Positions 8,096-17,362 of a DNA stretch of 64,000 nucleotides are shown in pieces (position 1 is the first letter of the stretch; each line of letters begins with the position of its first letter). This DNA comes from Estrella lausannensis. Its GTDB lineage: Bacteria > Chlamydiota > Chlamydiia > Chlamydiales > Criblamydiaceae. The notes under the pieces are model-generated. The model was not told the origin of the DNA. It made no database searches and was given only the letters and a program-made list of their open reading frames with translations. The DNA is taken from NCBI RefSeq assembly GCF_900000175.1, contig NZ_CWGJ01000026.1:124001-188000 (forward strand), given 5' to 3'. The translations under genes and the position numbers were made by a program.

Positions 8096-10623
8096 ATTTT
8101 AGCCTTTTTCCTGATAGTGAACAGGTAGAGCAAAACAATTCCCAGAGCCACCAAAATTGACCCCGCAAAGACGAGAAGCCTCTTTGAGGGGTCATAGTTA
8201 AGCGCGAGGCGTACCTCAGGTACGTCGCTCTCATCCGAGGGTGTGATGCTCGACAGAAAAAAACGATATCCCTCGTCGGTCTCGAAGACGCGGTTTAAGC
8301 CGATCTCTTTCCTCTCAACTCTCCCTGTCTTCTTGTCTTGCAGGTAGAGAACACTCTCATAAGCCTCTGCCTGAGAACTGCCCGGATAGGCGATCTCCCG
8401 TGCATCCTGCACGCGGACGAGATAGGGGATGTCCTGCTCTTTGGGAGCGATACCGAGCTTTAAGCGGCCTTCAAAGAAGGGGAGAAGCAGGTTTCCGCCG
8501 CGGCTTGCCGAAAGCAAAAGACGCTCGCTTGTCCCTTTCCAGGTGATATCCAGAAGAAATAGCGGCGCTCTTTCCTCGCCCTTCACTTGCCCAGCCGGTT
8601 TTTCCTCGAAACGGAACGTCACAGTGGACTCAAGGTAAGGAGGGGCCGATTGCAGGACGTTCCTGATTCTGTCCGCCTCTTCAATATCAAGAACCCGAAG
8701 CAGCTCTTTGGAGAAAAAGGGTGTGCGCTCGGCCTCGCTTAAAAGCCCTCGCATAACAGGGCTTGCACTCTCACTTGCAGCCGCTATGTTAAATGCCTGC
8801 ATCGCCTCTTCTCGTGGCAGATCAGTGAAAAACGGGAAATGAAACGCTATCTGGCTATAGAGCGCTTCTCTGTTGATGAAATCCTGAACATTGAAAGAGC
8901 CTTCGGGAACAATCTCATGGTAGGTGAGGCCATAAAGGCGAAGTAGCAGGCTGAGAAACTTGGCCTTGGTAGCTGTGTCCAAAGGGAACTGGACAGGCGC
9001 CGGAAGGGATTCTTTCATCTCCTTGTCCAGCACAAGGGCAAGCTCTGAGAGCTTCCCTAAAAAGAGAGTGTTATCCTCTTCATCAATTAAATGAGGCAGC
9101 GGGATTTCGGAGCGAGAAAAAGCTTCCTTCAGCGATTTTGCGTCGTTGGCTTTTTCCAAGGCGTTCTCAGTCAAAAGAGTCGTCAAGGCAAGGGCCCGGG
9201 TCAATTCCTTTCTTTGGTCAAAAAAGGAGCTCCTTTCAAGAGCTCTTCGCACCTTTTCCGGAAGAGGAGCAGCAGCCCTGTAGAAGTAGAATCCCTCCTC
9301 GGTAAAAGTTTTTTGAAAAAGCGCCAAAAGCTCGGAAGCCTCTTCTCTTTTTGTGGAAAAAACCAGCAGCGGCAAGAGGTGGTCAGGCATGGCAGAGAGC
9401 CTTTCCGCAGCAAAAAAAAGAGCCGCCCTTTCAGGAGAGAAGCTTTTGTTGTCGATTAATGAGCAGGTGAGAGGTAACTCGACAGAATAGCCCATGAAGC
9501 CATCGTCATAGGAGAGAAAGCGTGCGCCTTCACAATCGGGCCCCATCGCGGTTTGGGTCAACTTCCCATCACTGTCTAAAGAGACAATCTGTATGGCGCC
9601 CCTCATGTCTTTGATGAAGAGCAGTTTTGGCTCCATCGTGAGATGAGGTCTCCTCAACTTACCAAAACACTCGAGCGGCATCTTCTCGGAACGAGTCACT
9701 TGCAGTGTTGGTAGATCCAACGAGAGCGATTCCTCACCTTTCCCGCAGTCGTAGTCAATATTAAGAGTGGTGGTGTCCTCTGAGAGCTCGAGGGTTGCTT
9801 TGATACCCCTCTCGTCGATTCCTTGGCCGATAGCTTCCCTTAAAGATCCGGAAAAAATGGGGGTGGGTCTGCCAAAAACGTTCAGTGTCAGGTGTGCGTC
9901 AAGTAGCGCTTCACGAATGACCGCTTCCGGTTCTTCCGCCTTTACGGCAATCACTTCGATCACCCCGCCCTCTCCCTGATGCATCTTAATTTTCCCTGAG
10001 GGAGAAAGGGGGACTCCCTCTTCAAATATTGTCACGGGCATCGGTCGAAGACCTCGCAGATGAAGGAACCCCCCTTTGAAAAAGCTGTCCATATGAAGTG
10101 AGGAGTGCTCCCGGCTGCCAACGATGCGGACAGTAAAAGGAGAATTGGAATTATCTGCAGTCCAGCGGCCCAGGTAATCTTTATGGAAGGGAATGCGGTA
10201 GCGAGAGACACTTTCACCTTCTTTGAATTCCGCTATAAGCTCAATCTCTTCCGGGATGATTGCCACCCCGGTTTGCGAGCCGGCACGCACAGAAATCATC
10301 CCCTGGAGGCCAAAGAAACTTTTCACGATCAGCCCGCTAATGATCACCAGCAGGCCTAGGTGTGTGACAAGAAAGGGAATGTGGCGGGAGCGGAACGGAT
10401 AGCGCCGGAGGGCCGAGATGAGAATGTTAAGAAAAAAGCCCCCTAAGAGTAATCTGAAGGGAAGGCTTGAGTAGACGCTTTCCATTGCCAGCTGATGCGA
10501 GCCTGTTTTCGACTCGACAATTGTCCCGTAAGCGACAAAAACCGCCGTGGCAAACAGTAAAAAAACAGCGAACAGAGCGCCGCCGAGGAAATGGTATGTT
10601 TTGGCTATCAGCTTTTTCATCAT
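8092..10623 (-). CDS. resB: Cytochrome c biogenesis protein ResB-like (system II)
   Basis: An 843-residue protein whose first 130 residues match ResB/Ccs1: membrane segments GGALFAVFLLFATAVFVAYG, LLLGGFFLNILISAL and THLGLLVIISGLIVKSFFG, with the H-L-G stretch preceding the third. A very long extracytoplasmic domain (about 700 residues) follows, and a final membrane helix (LLVFAGSILVALGIVLLYLF) returns to the cytoplasm. ResB delivers apocytochrome and haem to CcsA. The upstream lipoprotein gene overlaps by 4 bases (ATGA), so translation is coupled. It is longer than typical ResB (450-550 residues) because of the periplasmic insertion. Together with ccsA it indicates c-type cytochromes in this organism. 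Confidence 0.85.
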   Translation of the reverse strand: MMKKLIAKTYHFLGGALFAVFLLFATAVFVAYGTIVESKTGSHQLAMESVYSSLPFRLLLGGFFLNILISALRRYPFRSRHIPFLVTHLGLLVIISGLIVKSFFGLQGMISVRAGSQTGVAIIPEEIELIAEFKEGESVSRYRIPFHKDYLGRWTADNSNSPFTVRIVGSREHSSLHMDSFFKGGFLHLRGLRPMPVTIFEEGVPLSPSGKIKMHQGEGGVIEVIAVKAEEPEAVIREALLDAHLTLNVFGRPTPIFSGSLREAIGQGIDERGIKATLELSEDTTTLNIDYDCGKGEESLSLDLPTLQVTRSEKMPLECFGKLRRPHLTMEPKLLFIKDMRGAIQIVSLDSDGKLTQTAMGPDCEGARFLSYDDGFMGYSVELPLTCSLIDNKSFSPERAALFFAAERLSAMPDHLLPLLVFSTKREEASELLALFQKTFTEEGFYFYRAAAPLPEKVRRALERSSFFDQRKELTRALALTTLLTENALEKANDAKSLKEAFSRSEIPLPHLIDEEDNTLFLGKLSELALVLDKEMKESLPAPVQFPLDTATKAKFLSLLLRLYGLTYHEIVPEGSFNVQDFINREALYSQIAFHFPFFTDLPREEAMQAFNIAAASESASPVMRGLLSEAERTPFFSKELLRVLDIEEADRIRNVLQSAPPYLESTVTFRFEEKPAGQVKGEERAPLFLLDITWKGTSERLLLSASRGGNLLLPFFEGRLKLGIAPKEQDIPYLVRVQDAREIAYPGSSQAEAYESVLYLQDKKTGRVERKEIGLNRVFETDEGYRFFLSSITPSDESDVPEVRLALNYDPSKRLLVFAGSILVALGIVLLYLFTIRKKAKI

Positions 10624-11294
10624 GGAATGGGATCGATCAGTTCAAAAGACCTTGCAAAAGAGCGGATCTCATTTTCTCTTTTGTCGATAGCTTCCTCTTT
10701 GCCTACCACCTTGATTGTGATGTCGCCTCGCATTTCAGCAATCTCGCTGGACTTCTTCCCTTTTAGTGCCGAAAGGGCAGCATAGCTTCTTTCCGGTAGG
10801 CTCATCGCAAAGCCGAGAACCCGGACGCTGCTGCCTTTGATCGTGCCCCGCCCGTCCAGTAGGTATCCCGAATATCCGGAAAAGGCTTGCCTTGTCAGCT
10901 CGAGATCGGGCGGGGGGGAGGACTGGAATTGCTTTTGCCAGCGCGTTATCTGTGCCATTGGTGGAATCCTCGCCTCCAACGTTTCTGCCGGGAAGCTGTG
11001 GATTTGTACCCTGATCAGATCATCGCCCTCACCGATGGTCCACTCCTGCACCGGCAAAGTCGTGTCATGTTCAGGACCTGTCCTTTTGACCTCTTCCCAG
11101 TTGGACGGCCGCCTGACCCGCCAGATGGGCGCATCCAAGTCGCCCGAGCGACCAACAATTTCCTGAACGACGGCATCGTCTTGCTCCTCCGAAGAGCAGC
11201 CGGAGAAAAAAGCAAGAAGGATCGGGAGAAAAAGCGCCTGCCAGGGCAGGTGGTGTATCCTCCGGAGAGGTTGCGTCAGAATACAGGGCATCAT
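10620..11294 (-). CDS. Putative lipoprotein co-transcribed with resB
   Basis: The open frame extends upstream to 11405, but those residues (MTCNLSILGS...) come from an inserted family A repeat. The start is placed at the tandem ATG codons at 11294/11291, giving a signal peptide LPWQALFLPILLAFFSGCSS with lipobox AFFSGC. The mature part of about 195 residues has no recognised domain. It ends in a predicted amphipathic helix and shows a fold-like pattern (WTIGEGDDLIRVQIHSFP). The 4-base overlap with resB suggests a role in cytochrome c assembly or in the cytochrome-containing complex; this is inferred from position only. Confidence 0.72.
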   Translation of the reverse strand: MMPCILTQPLRRIHHLPWQALFLPILLAFFSGCSSEEQDDAVVQEIVGRSGDLDAPIWRVRRPSNWEEVKRTGPEHDTTLPVQEWTIGEGDDLIRVQIHSFPAETLEARIPPMAQITRWQKQFQSSPPPDLELTRQAFSGYSGYLLDGRGTIKGSSVRVLGFAMSLPERSYAALSALKGKKSSEIAEMRGDITIKVVGKEEAIDKRENEIRSFARSFELIDPIP

Positions 11295-11333
11295 AGGACA
11301 GTGGTTAAAAATTGGCCGGACGTGTTTCGGCAG

Positions 11334-11494
11334 ATACCGAAAGTGTCTCAAAATTTGCTTTTTGGCAAAGAGAAGGCTTCCTAAGATTGAAAGATTACAA
11401 GTCACTTAATATTAGAAAGATGAGGTGATTTGCAATCTTTCAATCCCGAGGCTTTCTCAAAGCTAAAACCCGATATTTTCAAAATTTTCGGGAT
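11334..11494. repeat. Family A palindromic element, full length
   Basis: Left end ATACCGAAAGTGTCTCAAAA. The inner inverted repeat is built on GATTGAAAGATTACAAGTCA and its complement TGATTTGCAATCTTTCAATC, around the centre ATATTAGAAAGATGAGG. The right end TTTTCAAAATTTTCGGGAT is degenerate. About 161 bp. Confidence 0.9.
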
Positions 11495-11663
11495 AACAAG
11501 AACGTAACAGGCGTAGCATTAATTGACTACCTTGAAACAACGGGTTAAGACCCTTGATTCTCGACTCGAAGGGGGCTATTTCCTCGACTATGGAATATTA
11601 CCGGCAGAGCCTCAGCATTTGGGGTTTGGGGTTTAGTAGTGTGGTATCTGAAAGGCTACGATT

Positions 11664-11755
11664 TACCTCATCTTTCTAATATTAGGTGGTTTGTAACCTT
11701 CCAATTGCGGGGTGTCCTCGTTGCCAAAAATCACATTTTGAGGCACTTTCGACAT
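11664..11755. repeat. Family A palindromic element, right half
   Basis: Contains the centre (ATCTTTCTAATATTAGGTGG) and the right arm ending in CATTTTGAGGCACTTTCGAC. The left arm is eroded to a trace near 11645. Confidence 0.75.
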
Positions 11756-11819
11756 AATCTTCCTTTTAAGAAAATTTTTTTCTTTGTACATCTGAATACA
11801 AAAGATACCAAGGATCAGC

Positions 11820-14636
11820 ATGGATCGGCCCGCCCGCGATCAATTTTTTCTATCTCCTTTAAACTTAAGCTATCTCGATCCTCTTTATCAAGAGTATAAA
11901 GAGAAGGGGGAGGCCGCGTCCGTTAATTTGCGTGAGCTATTTGAATCCATCGACAGGGAGGAGGTTTCTCAAGGCGAAACGTCCGCTCAGTCCGAACCCG
12001 CTACCTCTCTCCATCAAGAGCTCAGGATCATGAGGCTCATCAATGCCTATCGCACCTTCGGTCACCTCGAAGCGAAAATCAACCCTATCAACCTCAAAGG
12101 GATGGAGCCTGTAAAACCTCTTAACCTTAATTATCTGGGTTTTGCCGACGACGAGATGCACCTTTCGTTTCCCACCTGCGGGCTGATGCCTCAGGAGACA
12201 GCGCCTCTCAAGGAGATTGTCGCTTGGCTGCGAGACACCTACTGCGGCCAGATCGGCATCGAGTACATGGGGACAGAAAACTTAGAGCTCGAAGAGTGGA
12301 TTCAGCAAAGGATAGAGCCCAGCCGCTTTAAGGTGCAGCTGCCGCTGGAAACTAAAAAGCGTATATTGGAACTTTTGAACCACTCCGAACTCTTTGAGAA
12401 ATTTCTCCACACTAAATTCGTCGGTCAGAAGCGCTTTTCTTTAGAGGGAGGTGAAACCCTCATACCCATCATCGCTACGCTGATTGAGTCGCTTGCGAAA
12501 GCCGGAGGCGAAGAGTTCGTGATCGGAATGGCCCATAGGGGTCGCTTGAACGTTCTCGCTAATATCTTGAGAAAGTTGCGCAGCGACATCTTCAACGAAT
12601 TCGAAGACAGGTGGCTTCCCAACTCTTTCCAAGGTTCCGGCGACGTCAAATACCACAAGGGGTTTTACGCCTCCGTCAAAACAGAAGAGGGGAAGGAAAT
12701 TGCAATCACCCTGACTCCCAACCCCAGCCATCTCGAGTCCGTCAACGCGGTCGTCGAAGGTCAGGTGCGCGCCAGGCAGGACGCTCTCGGGAAGAGCAGC
12801 GAGGATAAAGTGGTGCCCATCCTAGTCCATGGAGATGCCGCCCTCTCAGGGCAGGGGATTGTCTACGAGACGCTGCAGATGTGCGGGTTGGAAGGCTACA
12901 AGACAGGCGGCACAGTCCACGTCGTGATCAACAACCAGATCGGTTTCACCACCTTACCGAAAGACAGCAGATCCACCATCTACTGCACCGACATCGCCAA
13001 AACATTCGGTGCGCCCGTCTTCCACGTCAATGCTGAAGATCCCGAGGCGTGCATTTTCGCCACGGAGCTTGCCTCGCTCATCCGCCAGACCTTCCACATC
13101 GACGTCTTTATCGACATCAACTGCTACAGGAAATACGGGCACAACGAATCGGATGAACCGGCCTACACCCAGCCCCTGGAATACCAGCTTATCCGTTCTA
13201 AAAAGTCGATCCGCGAGCTCTTTCGCGACCAGCTCATCAGCCACGGATTTGTGGAAAAAGAGGTTGCTCTCAAGTTGGAAGAGGAATTTCATCATCTGCT
13301 GCAGGAGGAGATGGACCTGCGTAGCGAAGCAATCCACAGGCCGAGACACGGCAGCCTTAACGAGCCGACGTTCGATGAGGCAAGGGAAGAGATGCTAAAG
13401 CCAGTTAAAACAGACGTGAGCCTCGAGGTGATCCGCAAGGTCGCCGAAAAAATCGGTAGAGTTCCTCCAAATGTCAATATCCACCCCAAGCTTGCCACGC
13501 TGCTTGAGGAAAGAATGAGCATGGCCGGCATTGGTAAAGAGGTTCGCCCCATCGACTGGGGGTGCGCCGAGACGCTGGCGTTTGCGACGCTTCTTAATGA
13601 AGGGCGCTCGATCCGCATTGTCGGCCAAGACAGTTGCCGCGGAACATTCAGCCATCGCCACGGTGTACTCGTCGACCAAAAAGAGCATGGTGCTTCCTAC
13701 ACTCCCCTGAAGAATATCCACACGGAGCAGGGAGCCTTTCACATCTACAACTCATTCCTCTCTGAATATGCCGCCCTTGGATTTGAATACGGCTACAGTC
13801 TGGCGGCAAAAGACACCCTTGTGATCTGGGAGGCGCAGTTCGGCGACTTTGCCAACGGCGGACAGGTGGTTACCGATCAGTATATTGCCTCCTCCGAGCA
13901 AAAATGGGGGCAGCAGTCGGCACTCACCCTCTTTTTGCCGCATGGCTACGAAGGCCAGGGTCCCGAGCACTCTTCCGCGAGACTCGAGCGCTTCCTCCAG
14001 CTGTCAGCCGAGAACAATATGTACGTCGTCAATCCCACAACGCCCGCCCAGATGTTCCATCTGCTGCGCCGTCAGGCACTCAGAAAAACACCTAAGCCCC
14101 TCATCGTCATGACCCCAAAAGGTCTTTTAAGGCATCCTCAGGCTGTAAGCACACTAGAGGATCTCTCGAAAGGAATGTTTCAAGAGGTGCTTGACGACAT
14201 GAACCCTCCCGAGAAAGCCGATCAGATCGTCTTCGTATCAGGTAGGTTCTACTACGATCTGGCAGAAGAGAGAAAAAAAGCCGGCTCATCGCACATGGCG
14301 ATCATCCGCATCGAACAGCTCTACCCCCTTCACGCCGAGAAAGTCGCCGCCATCGTCGAGAGATACAAAGGCTTTAAAGAGGCCTTCTTCGTTCAGGAAG
14401 AGCCAAGCAACATGGGGCCGGCCGACTACATCATCCCTCGCTTGCAGAGCCTGCTTCCGGAGGGGATGCCGCTTCGCCTCATCGCAAGGGAGCGCAGCGC
14501 CGCCACGGCGACAGGCTCCCACACCCTGCACAAAAAGCAGCATCAGCATATAGTCAACGCCCTCTTTAAAGAGGCCAAACCCAACCTGTTTGACATCGCT
14601 AGGTCATCCGGAAAAGAACCCTTGTCCCACAAATAG
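11820..14636 (+). CDS. sucA: 2-oxoglutarate dehydrogenase E1 component
   Basis: A 938-residue thiamine-diphosphate enzyme that decarboxylates 2-oxoglutarate in the TCA cycle and passes the succinyl group to SucB lipoyl. Recognisable segments in order are RLINAYRTFGHLEAKINP (N-terminal), FVIGMAHRGRLNVLANI, HGDAALSGQGIVYETLQM (cofactor and metal region), the conserved RKYGHNESDEPAYTQP and, in the C-terminal transketolase-like domain, GQDSCRGTFSHRH and WEAQFGDFANGGQVV. Length matches the family (about 930). The ATG is preceded by AAGGATCAGC. sucB follows after 9 bases and lpdA after that, so the whole complex is encoded as one operon. The N-terminus retains a short FFLSPLNLSYLDPLYQEY segment. 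Confidence 0.97.
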   Translation: MDRPARDQFFLSPLNLSYLDPLYQEYKEKGEAASVNLRELFESIDREEVSQGETSAQSEPATSLHQELRIMRLINAYRTFGHLEAKINPINLKGMEPVKPLNLNYLGFADDEMHLSFPTCGLMPQETAPLKEIVAWLRDTYCGQIGIEYMGTENLELEEWIQQRIEPSRFKVQLPLETKKRILELLNHSELFEKFLHTKFVGQKRFSLEGGETLIPIIATLIESLAKAGGEEFVIGMAHRGRLNVLANILRKLRSDIFNEFEDRWLPNSFQGSGDVKYHKGFYASVKTEEGKEIAITLTPNPSHLESVNAVVEGQVRARQDALGKSSEDKVVPILVHGDAALSGQGIVYETLQMCGLEGYKTGGTVHVVINNQIGFTTLPKDSRSTIYCTDIAKTFGAPVFHVNAEDPEACIFATELASLIRQTFHIDVFIDINCYRKYGHNESDEPAYTQPLEYQLIRSKKSIRELFRDQLISHGFVEKEVALKLEEEFHHLLQEEMDLRSEAIHRPRHGSLNEPTFDEAREEMLKPVKTDVSLEVIRKVAEKIGRVPPNVNIHPKLATLLEERMSMAGIGKEVRPIDWGCAETLAFATLLNEGRSIRIVGQDSCRGTFSHRHGVLVDQKEHGASYTPLKNIHTEQGAFHIYNSFLSEYAALGFEYGYSLAAKDTLVIWEAQFGDFANGGQVVTDQYIASSEQKWGQQSALTLFLPHGYEGQGPEHSSARLERFLQLSAENNMYVVNPTTPAQMFHLLRRQALRKTPKPLIVMTPKGLLRHPQAVSTLEDLSKGMFQEVLDDMNPPEKADQIVFVSGRFYYDLAEERKKAGSSHMAIIRIEQLYPLHAEKVAAIVERYKGFKEAFFVQEEPSNMGPADYIIPRLQSLLPEGMPLRLIARERSAATATGSHTLHKKQHQHIVNALFKEAKPNLFDIARSSGKEPLSHK

Positions 14637-14645
14637 AGGAACGTC

Positions 14646-15791
14646 ATGAAGATCGAAATAAAAATTCCTGCGATGGGCGAATCCATTTCTCAGGCCGTCA
14701 TCGGAGAAATATTTAAGAAGACAGGCACTATCGTCGCTCAAGACGAAGAGATACTCGAGCTTGAAACAGACAAAGTCAACCAACCCCTCTACGCGCCAAA
14801 ATCCGGAGAGATAACCCTCACTGTAAAGACAGGGGACACCGTCTCCATCGGCACTGTCATCGGTACGGTCGACACTTCAAAAGCCGCGAAAGAGCCTCCC
14901 AAAGAAGAGGCAAAGGAAAAAGCTCCTCCACAGGCGGAAATCACGCCTCCAGCCCCCAAAGAAGAAAAGGTGCCGGAGAAAAAAGAGCCCGTACCCCAAT
15001 ACGACGCTCCCTTGCGCCATTTCAAAGAGGACTTTTTGCAAGAGACGGCAAAAAGTGCTCCACCACAGCCTCAAAAGGCGCCTGCCCCTACGGAAAAGGT
15101 CACCAGAAAGCCCATGAGCAAGATACGCCGCGTCATCGCTAAGCGTCTGCTCGAAGTCAAGCAAGAGACCGCCATGCTCACCACCTTCAACGAGGTGGAT
15201 ATGACGGCCGTCAGTCAAATACGCGAAAAGCACAAAGATGCCTTCTTGAAGAAAACGGGGGTCAAGCTCGGCTTCATGTCCTTCTTTGCCAAAGCGGCTG
15301 CGAAGGCCTTGAGAGCTTTTCCGGAAGTGAACGCCTCCATCGACGGCACTGATATCCTCTACCGCAACACCATCGACATATCCATTGCCGTATCGACAGA
15401 GAAAGGCCTCATTGTTCCGGTAGTGCGGAACGTCGATCAACTCAGCTTTGCCGAGGTCGAGCAGGCCATCGCCCTCCTTGCCAAGAAAGCAAGAGACAGC
15501 ACCCTGACTATAGAGGACCTTCAAGGCGGCGGATTCACCATCACCAACGGTGGTGTATTCGGCTCCCTTCTCTCAACACCCATATTAAATCCACCCCAAA
15601 GTGCCATATTAGGGATGCACACCATCCAGAAGCGGCCCGTTGTCATCGACGACGCCATCGTCATCCGTCCCATGATGTATCTGGCCTTAAGCTATGACCA
15701 CCGCCTCATCGACGGTAAAGAGGCCGTCTCCTTCCTGGTCGCCATCAAAGCTGCCCTGGAAGACCCATCGCTCCTCTTAATAGACCTATAG
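14646..15791 (+). CDS. sucB: Dihydrolipoamide succinyltransferase (E2 of 2-oxoglutarate dehydrogenase)
   Basis: A 381-residue E2 enzyme. Residues 1-78 are the lipoyl domain, with [14 protein letters not shown] carrying the lipoylated lysine. A Pro/Glu/Lys-rich linker follows (about 80-150). A peripheral-subunit-binding segment is reduced or absent: the linker runs straight into [19 protein letters not shown], the start of the catalytic domain. The catalytic site [15 protein letters not shown] is near the C-terminus. It forms the core of the complex between SucA and Lpd. The gene starts 9 bases after sucA and ends 14 bases before lpdA. Confidence 0.96.
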   Translation: MKIEIKIPAMGESISQAVIGEIFKKTGTIVAQDEEILELETDKVNQPLYAPKSGEITLTVKTGDTVSIGTVIGTVDTSKAAKEPPKEEAKEKAPPQAEITPPAPKEEKVPEKKEPVPQYDAPLRHFKEDFLQETAKSAPPQPQKAPAPTEKVTRKPMSKIRRVIAKRLLEVKQETAMLTTFNEVDMTAVSQIREKHKDAFLKKTGVKLGFMSFFAKAAAKALRAFPEVNASIDGTDILYRNTIDISIAVSTEKGLIVPVVRNVDQLSFAEVEQAIALLAKKARDSTLTIEDLQGGGFTITNGGVFGSLLSTPILNPPQSAILGMHTIQKRPVVIDDAIVIRPMMYLALSYDHRLIDGKEAVSFLVAIKAALEDPSLLLIDL

Positions 15792-15805
15792 CAAGGAGAA
15801 TACTC

Positions 15806-17194
15806 ATGGCCTCAACCTATGATGTGTGTGTGATCGGCGCCGGACCCGGAGGCTACGTAGCCGCCTTGAGAGCTGCCCAAAATGGACTTAAGACCGCCCT
15901 CGTCGAAAAAGACGAGGAGCTCGGCGGCACCTGCCTCCGCGTCGGTTGCATCCCTTCCAAAACGCTCCTTGCCTCGACGCACCTCTATCACACCATCAAT
16001 CACCACCTCAAAGATCACGCCATTCAGGTAAAAGAGCCTTCTCTCGATTTTACTGCCCTCATGAAGAAGAAAGAAGAGGTCGTCAAAGGCCTTACCTCTT
16101 CCGTCCGCTCCCTTCTGAAAAAAAATGGAGTCGATATATTCACCGCTCTAGCCTCCTTCTCGTCCAAAGATACCATCACTCTCTCCGGCAAAGACTCGCT
16201 TAAGGCCGGGCACTTCATCATCGCCACAGGCTCTAAGCCGATCACGTTGCCGTTTCTTCCCCTGGACGAGGACATTGTCCTCTCATCGACCGGTCTTTTA
16301 GCCCTAAAGCGCCCGCCCAAATCGCTCCTCGTCGTCGGCGCCGGCGTCATCGGCGTAGAGCTCGCCTCCGTCATGGCCCGGCTCGGCACCAGCGTCACCC
16401 TAATCGAAATGCTGGATCGCCCCGTACCCACGTTCGATCGCGACATCTCCACACACCTCTTGACCTCTCTTAAAAAGCAGGGCCTCATCTTCCACCTCTC
16501 CTCCGCCGTCCAAGACGCCCGGATATCCAAGGAAAAGGTCGACCTTACGGTAAAACTCCCTGAAGAAACCAAGCTTTTCTCGGCAGAGAAAGTTTTGGTG
16601 GCCATCGGCAGAAAGCCCTGCACCGATTCGCTCAACCTTAAAGCGGCTGGTGTCGAAGTCAACTCACGAGGCCAGGTGGCGGTCAGCTCTTCTTTCCGCA
16701 CGACAAACCCCTTTGTGTCGGCCATCGGTGATGTTATCGACGGTCCTATGCTCGCTCACAAAGCTTCCGATGAGGGCATCGCCGTTGCCGACCTCATTAG
16801 TGGCACGCCCCGGCCGGTCCACTACCTTGCCATCCCCAACATCGTCTACACAAATCCAGAAGCTGCCGCCGTCGGCCTTACAGAAGACGAAGTGAAAGAG
16901 CTCAAAATACCCTACACCAAAGGCGTCTCCTATCTCCGCGGCAACCCTCGCGCAAGAAGCTCCTCCGAGACCGAAGGATTGGTCAAAGTTCTCTCCCACA
17001 AAGAGACAAAACAGCTCCTCGGTGTCCACATACTCGCTGAACGAGCCTCGGAAATGATCGGCGAAGCAGCCCTCGCCATCGAGAAAAAGGAATCGACGGA
17101 TACAATAGCTTATCTCTCTCACGGCCATCCTACCCTCTCGGAAGCGGTAAAAGAAGCTGCCCTCACCGCCATCGGCAGGACATTGCACGGGTAG
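15806..17194 (+). CDS. lpdA: Dihydrolipoamide dehydrogenase (E3)
   Basis: A 462-residue flavoprotein that reoxidises lipoamide of the 2-oxoacid dehydrogenases with NAD. It shows the FAD-binding GAGPGGYVAALRAAQ, the redox-active disulphide GGTCLRVGCIPSK (CxxxxC), the NAD-binding GAGVIGVELASVMARLG and the C-terminal active-site HGHPTLSEA. ATG is preceded by AAGGAG. Being third in the sucA-sucB operon, it probably serves the 2-oxoglutarate complex. Contrast it with the related sthA at 59908, which lacks the disulphide. Confidence 0.97.
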   Translation: MASTYDVCVIGAGPGGYVAALRAAQNGLKTALVEKDEELGGTCLRVGCIPSKTLLASTHLYHTINHHLKDHAIQVKEPSLDFTALMKKKEEVVKGLTSSVRSLLKKNGVDIFTALASFSSKDTITLSGKDSLKAGHFIIATGSKPITLPFLPLDEDIVLSSTGLLALKRPPKSLLVVGAGVIGVELASVMARLGTSVTLIEMLDRPVPTFDRDISTHLLTSLKKQGLIFHLSSAVQDARISKEKVDLTVKLPEETKLFSAEKVLVAIGRKPCTDSLNLKAAGVEVNSRGQVAVSSSFRTTNPFVSAIGDVIDGPMLAHKASDEGIAVADLISGTPRPVHYLAIPNIVYTNPEAAAVGLTEDEVKELKIPYTKGVSYLRGNPRARSSSETEGLVKVLSHKETKQLLGVHILAERASEMIGEAALAIEKKESTDTIAYLSHGHPTLSEAVKEAALTAIGRTLHG

Positions 17195-17216
17195 AGGAAG
17201 AGGGGAGAAAGGGAAG

Positions 17217-17261
17217 AAGGGGCGCCGCCCCTTGGACCCCGCCAAAGGGCCGGCCCTTTGG
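17217..17261 (+). terminator. GC-rich hairpins after the suc operon
   Basis: Two adjacent stems: AAGGGGC/GCCCCTT (17217-17233) and the perfect palindrome CCAAAGGGCCGGCCCTTTGG (17242-17261). They lie 23-67 bases after the lpdA stop. No T-run follows, so this could be a factor-dependent terminator or an mRNA-stabilising structure. Confidence 0.5.
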
Positions 17262-17289
17262 AATCCGAAAAATAGGAATGAAAAAGGGC

Positions 17290-17322
17290 AAAAAAAATGC
17301 CAGAAAGCAAGCTTTCTGGCAT
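17290..17322 (-). terminator. Intrinsic terminator of the ferredoxin/HesB operon
   Basis: Read on the minus strand, a perfect 11-bp stem (ATGCCAGAAAG, loop CTTG, CTTTCTGGCAT) is followed directly by a run of eight T. This is a textbook rho-independent terminator about 40 bases after the HesB-fusion stop. Confidence 0.88.
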
Positions 17323-17327
17323 CAGCC

Positions 17328-17351
17328 TTGACTTGGCTCACGCCAAGTCAA
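17328..17351 (-). terminator. Second hairpin next to the terminator
   Basis: A perfect 10-bp stem, TTGACTTGGC / GCCAAGTCAA with a 4-base loop, sits between the HesB-fusion stop and the main terminator. It has no T-run of its own and may help termination or mRNA stability. Confidence 0.5.
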
Positions 17352-17362
17352 ACGGAGATGAA

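Larger units (their letters stand above)
11295..11819. other. Intergenic region upstream of sucA with two family A repeats
   Basis: This divergent 525-base gap between the lipoprotein gene (-) and sucA (+) must contain promoters for both. Most of it is occupied by two family A copies (11334-11494 and 11664-11755). The sucA ribosome binding site AAGGATCAGC lies directly before 11820. I cannot assign a convincing -35/-10 pair. Confidence 0.55.

Noticed and set aside
11639-11899. Plus-strand open frame upstream of sucA
   Set aside because: Composed of family A repeat sequence and overlaps the start of sucA in another frame.
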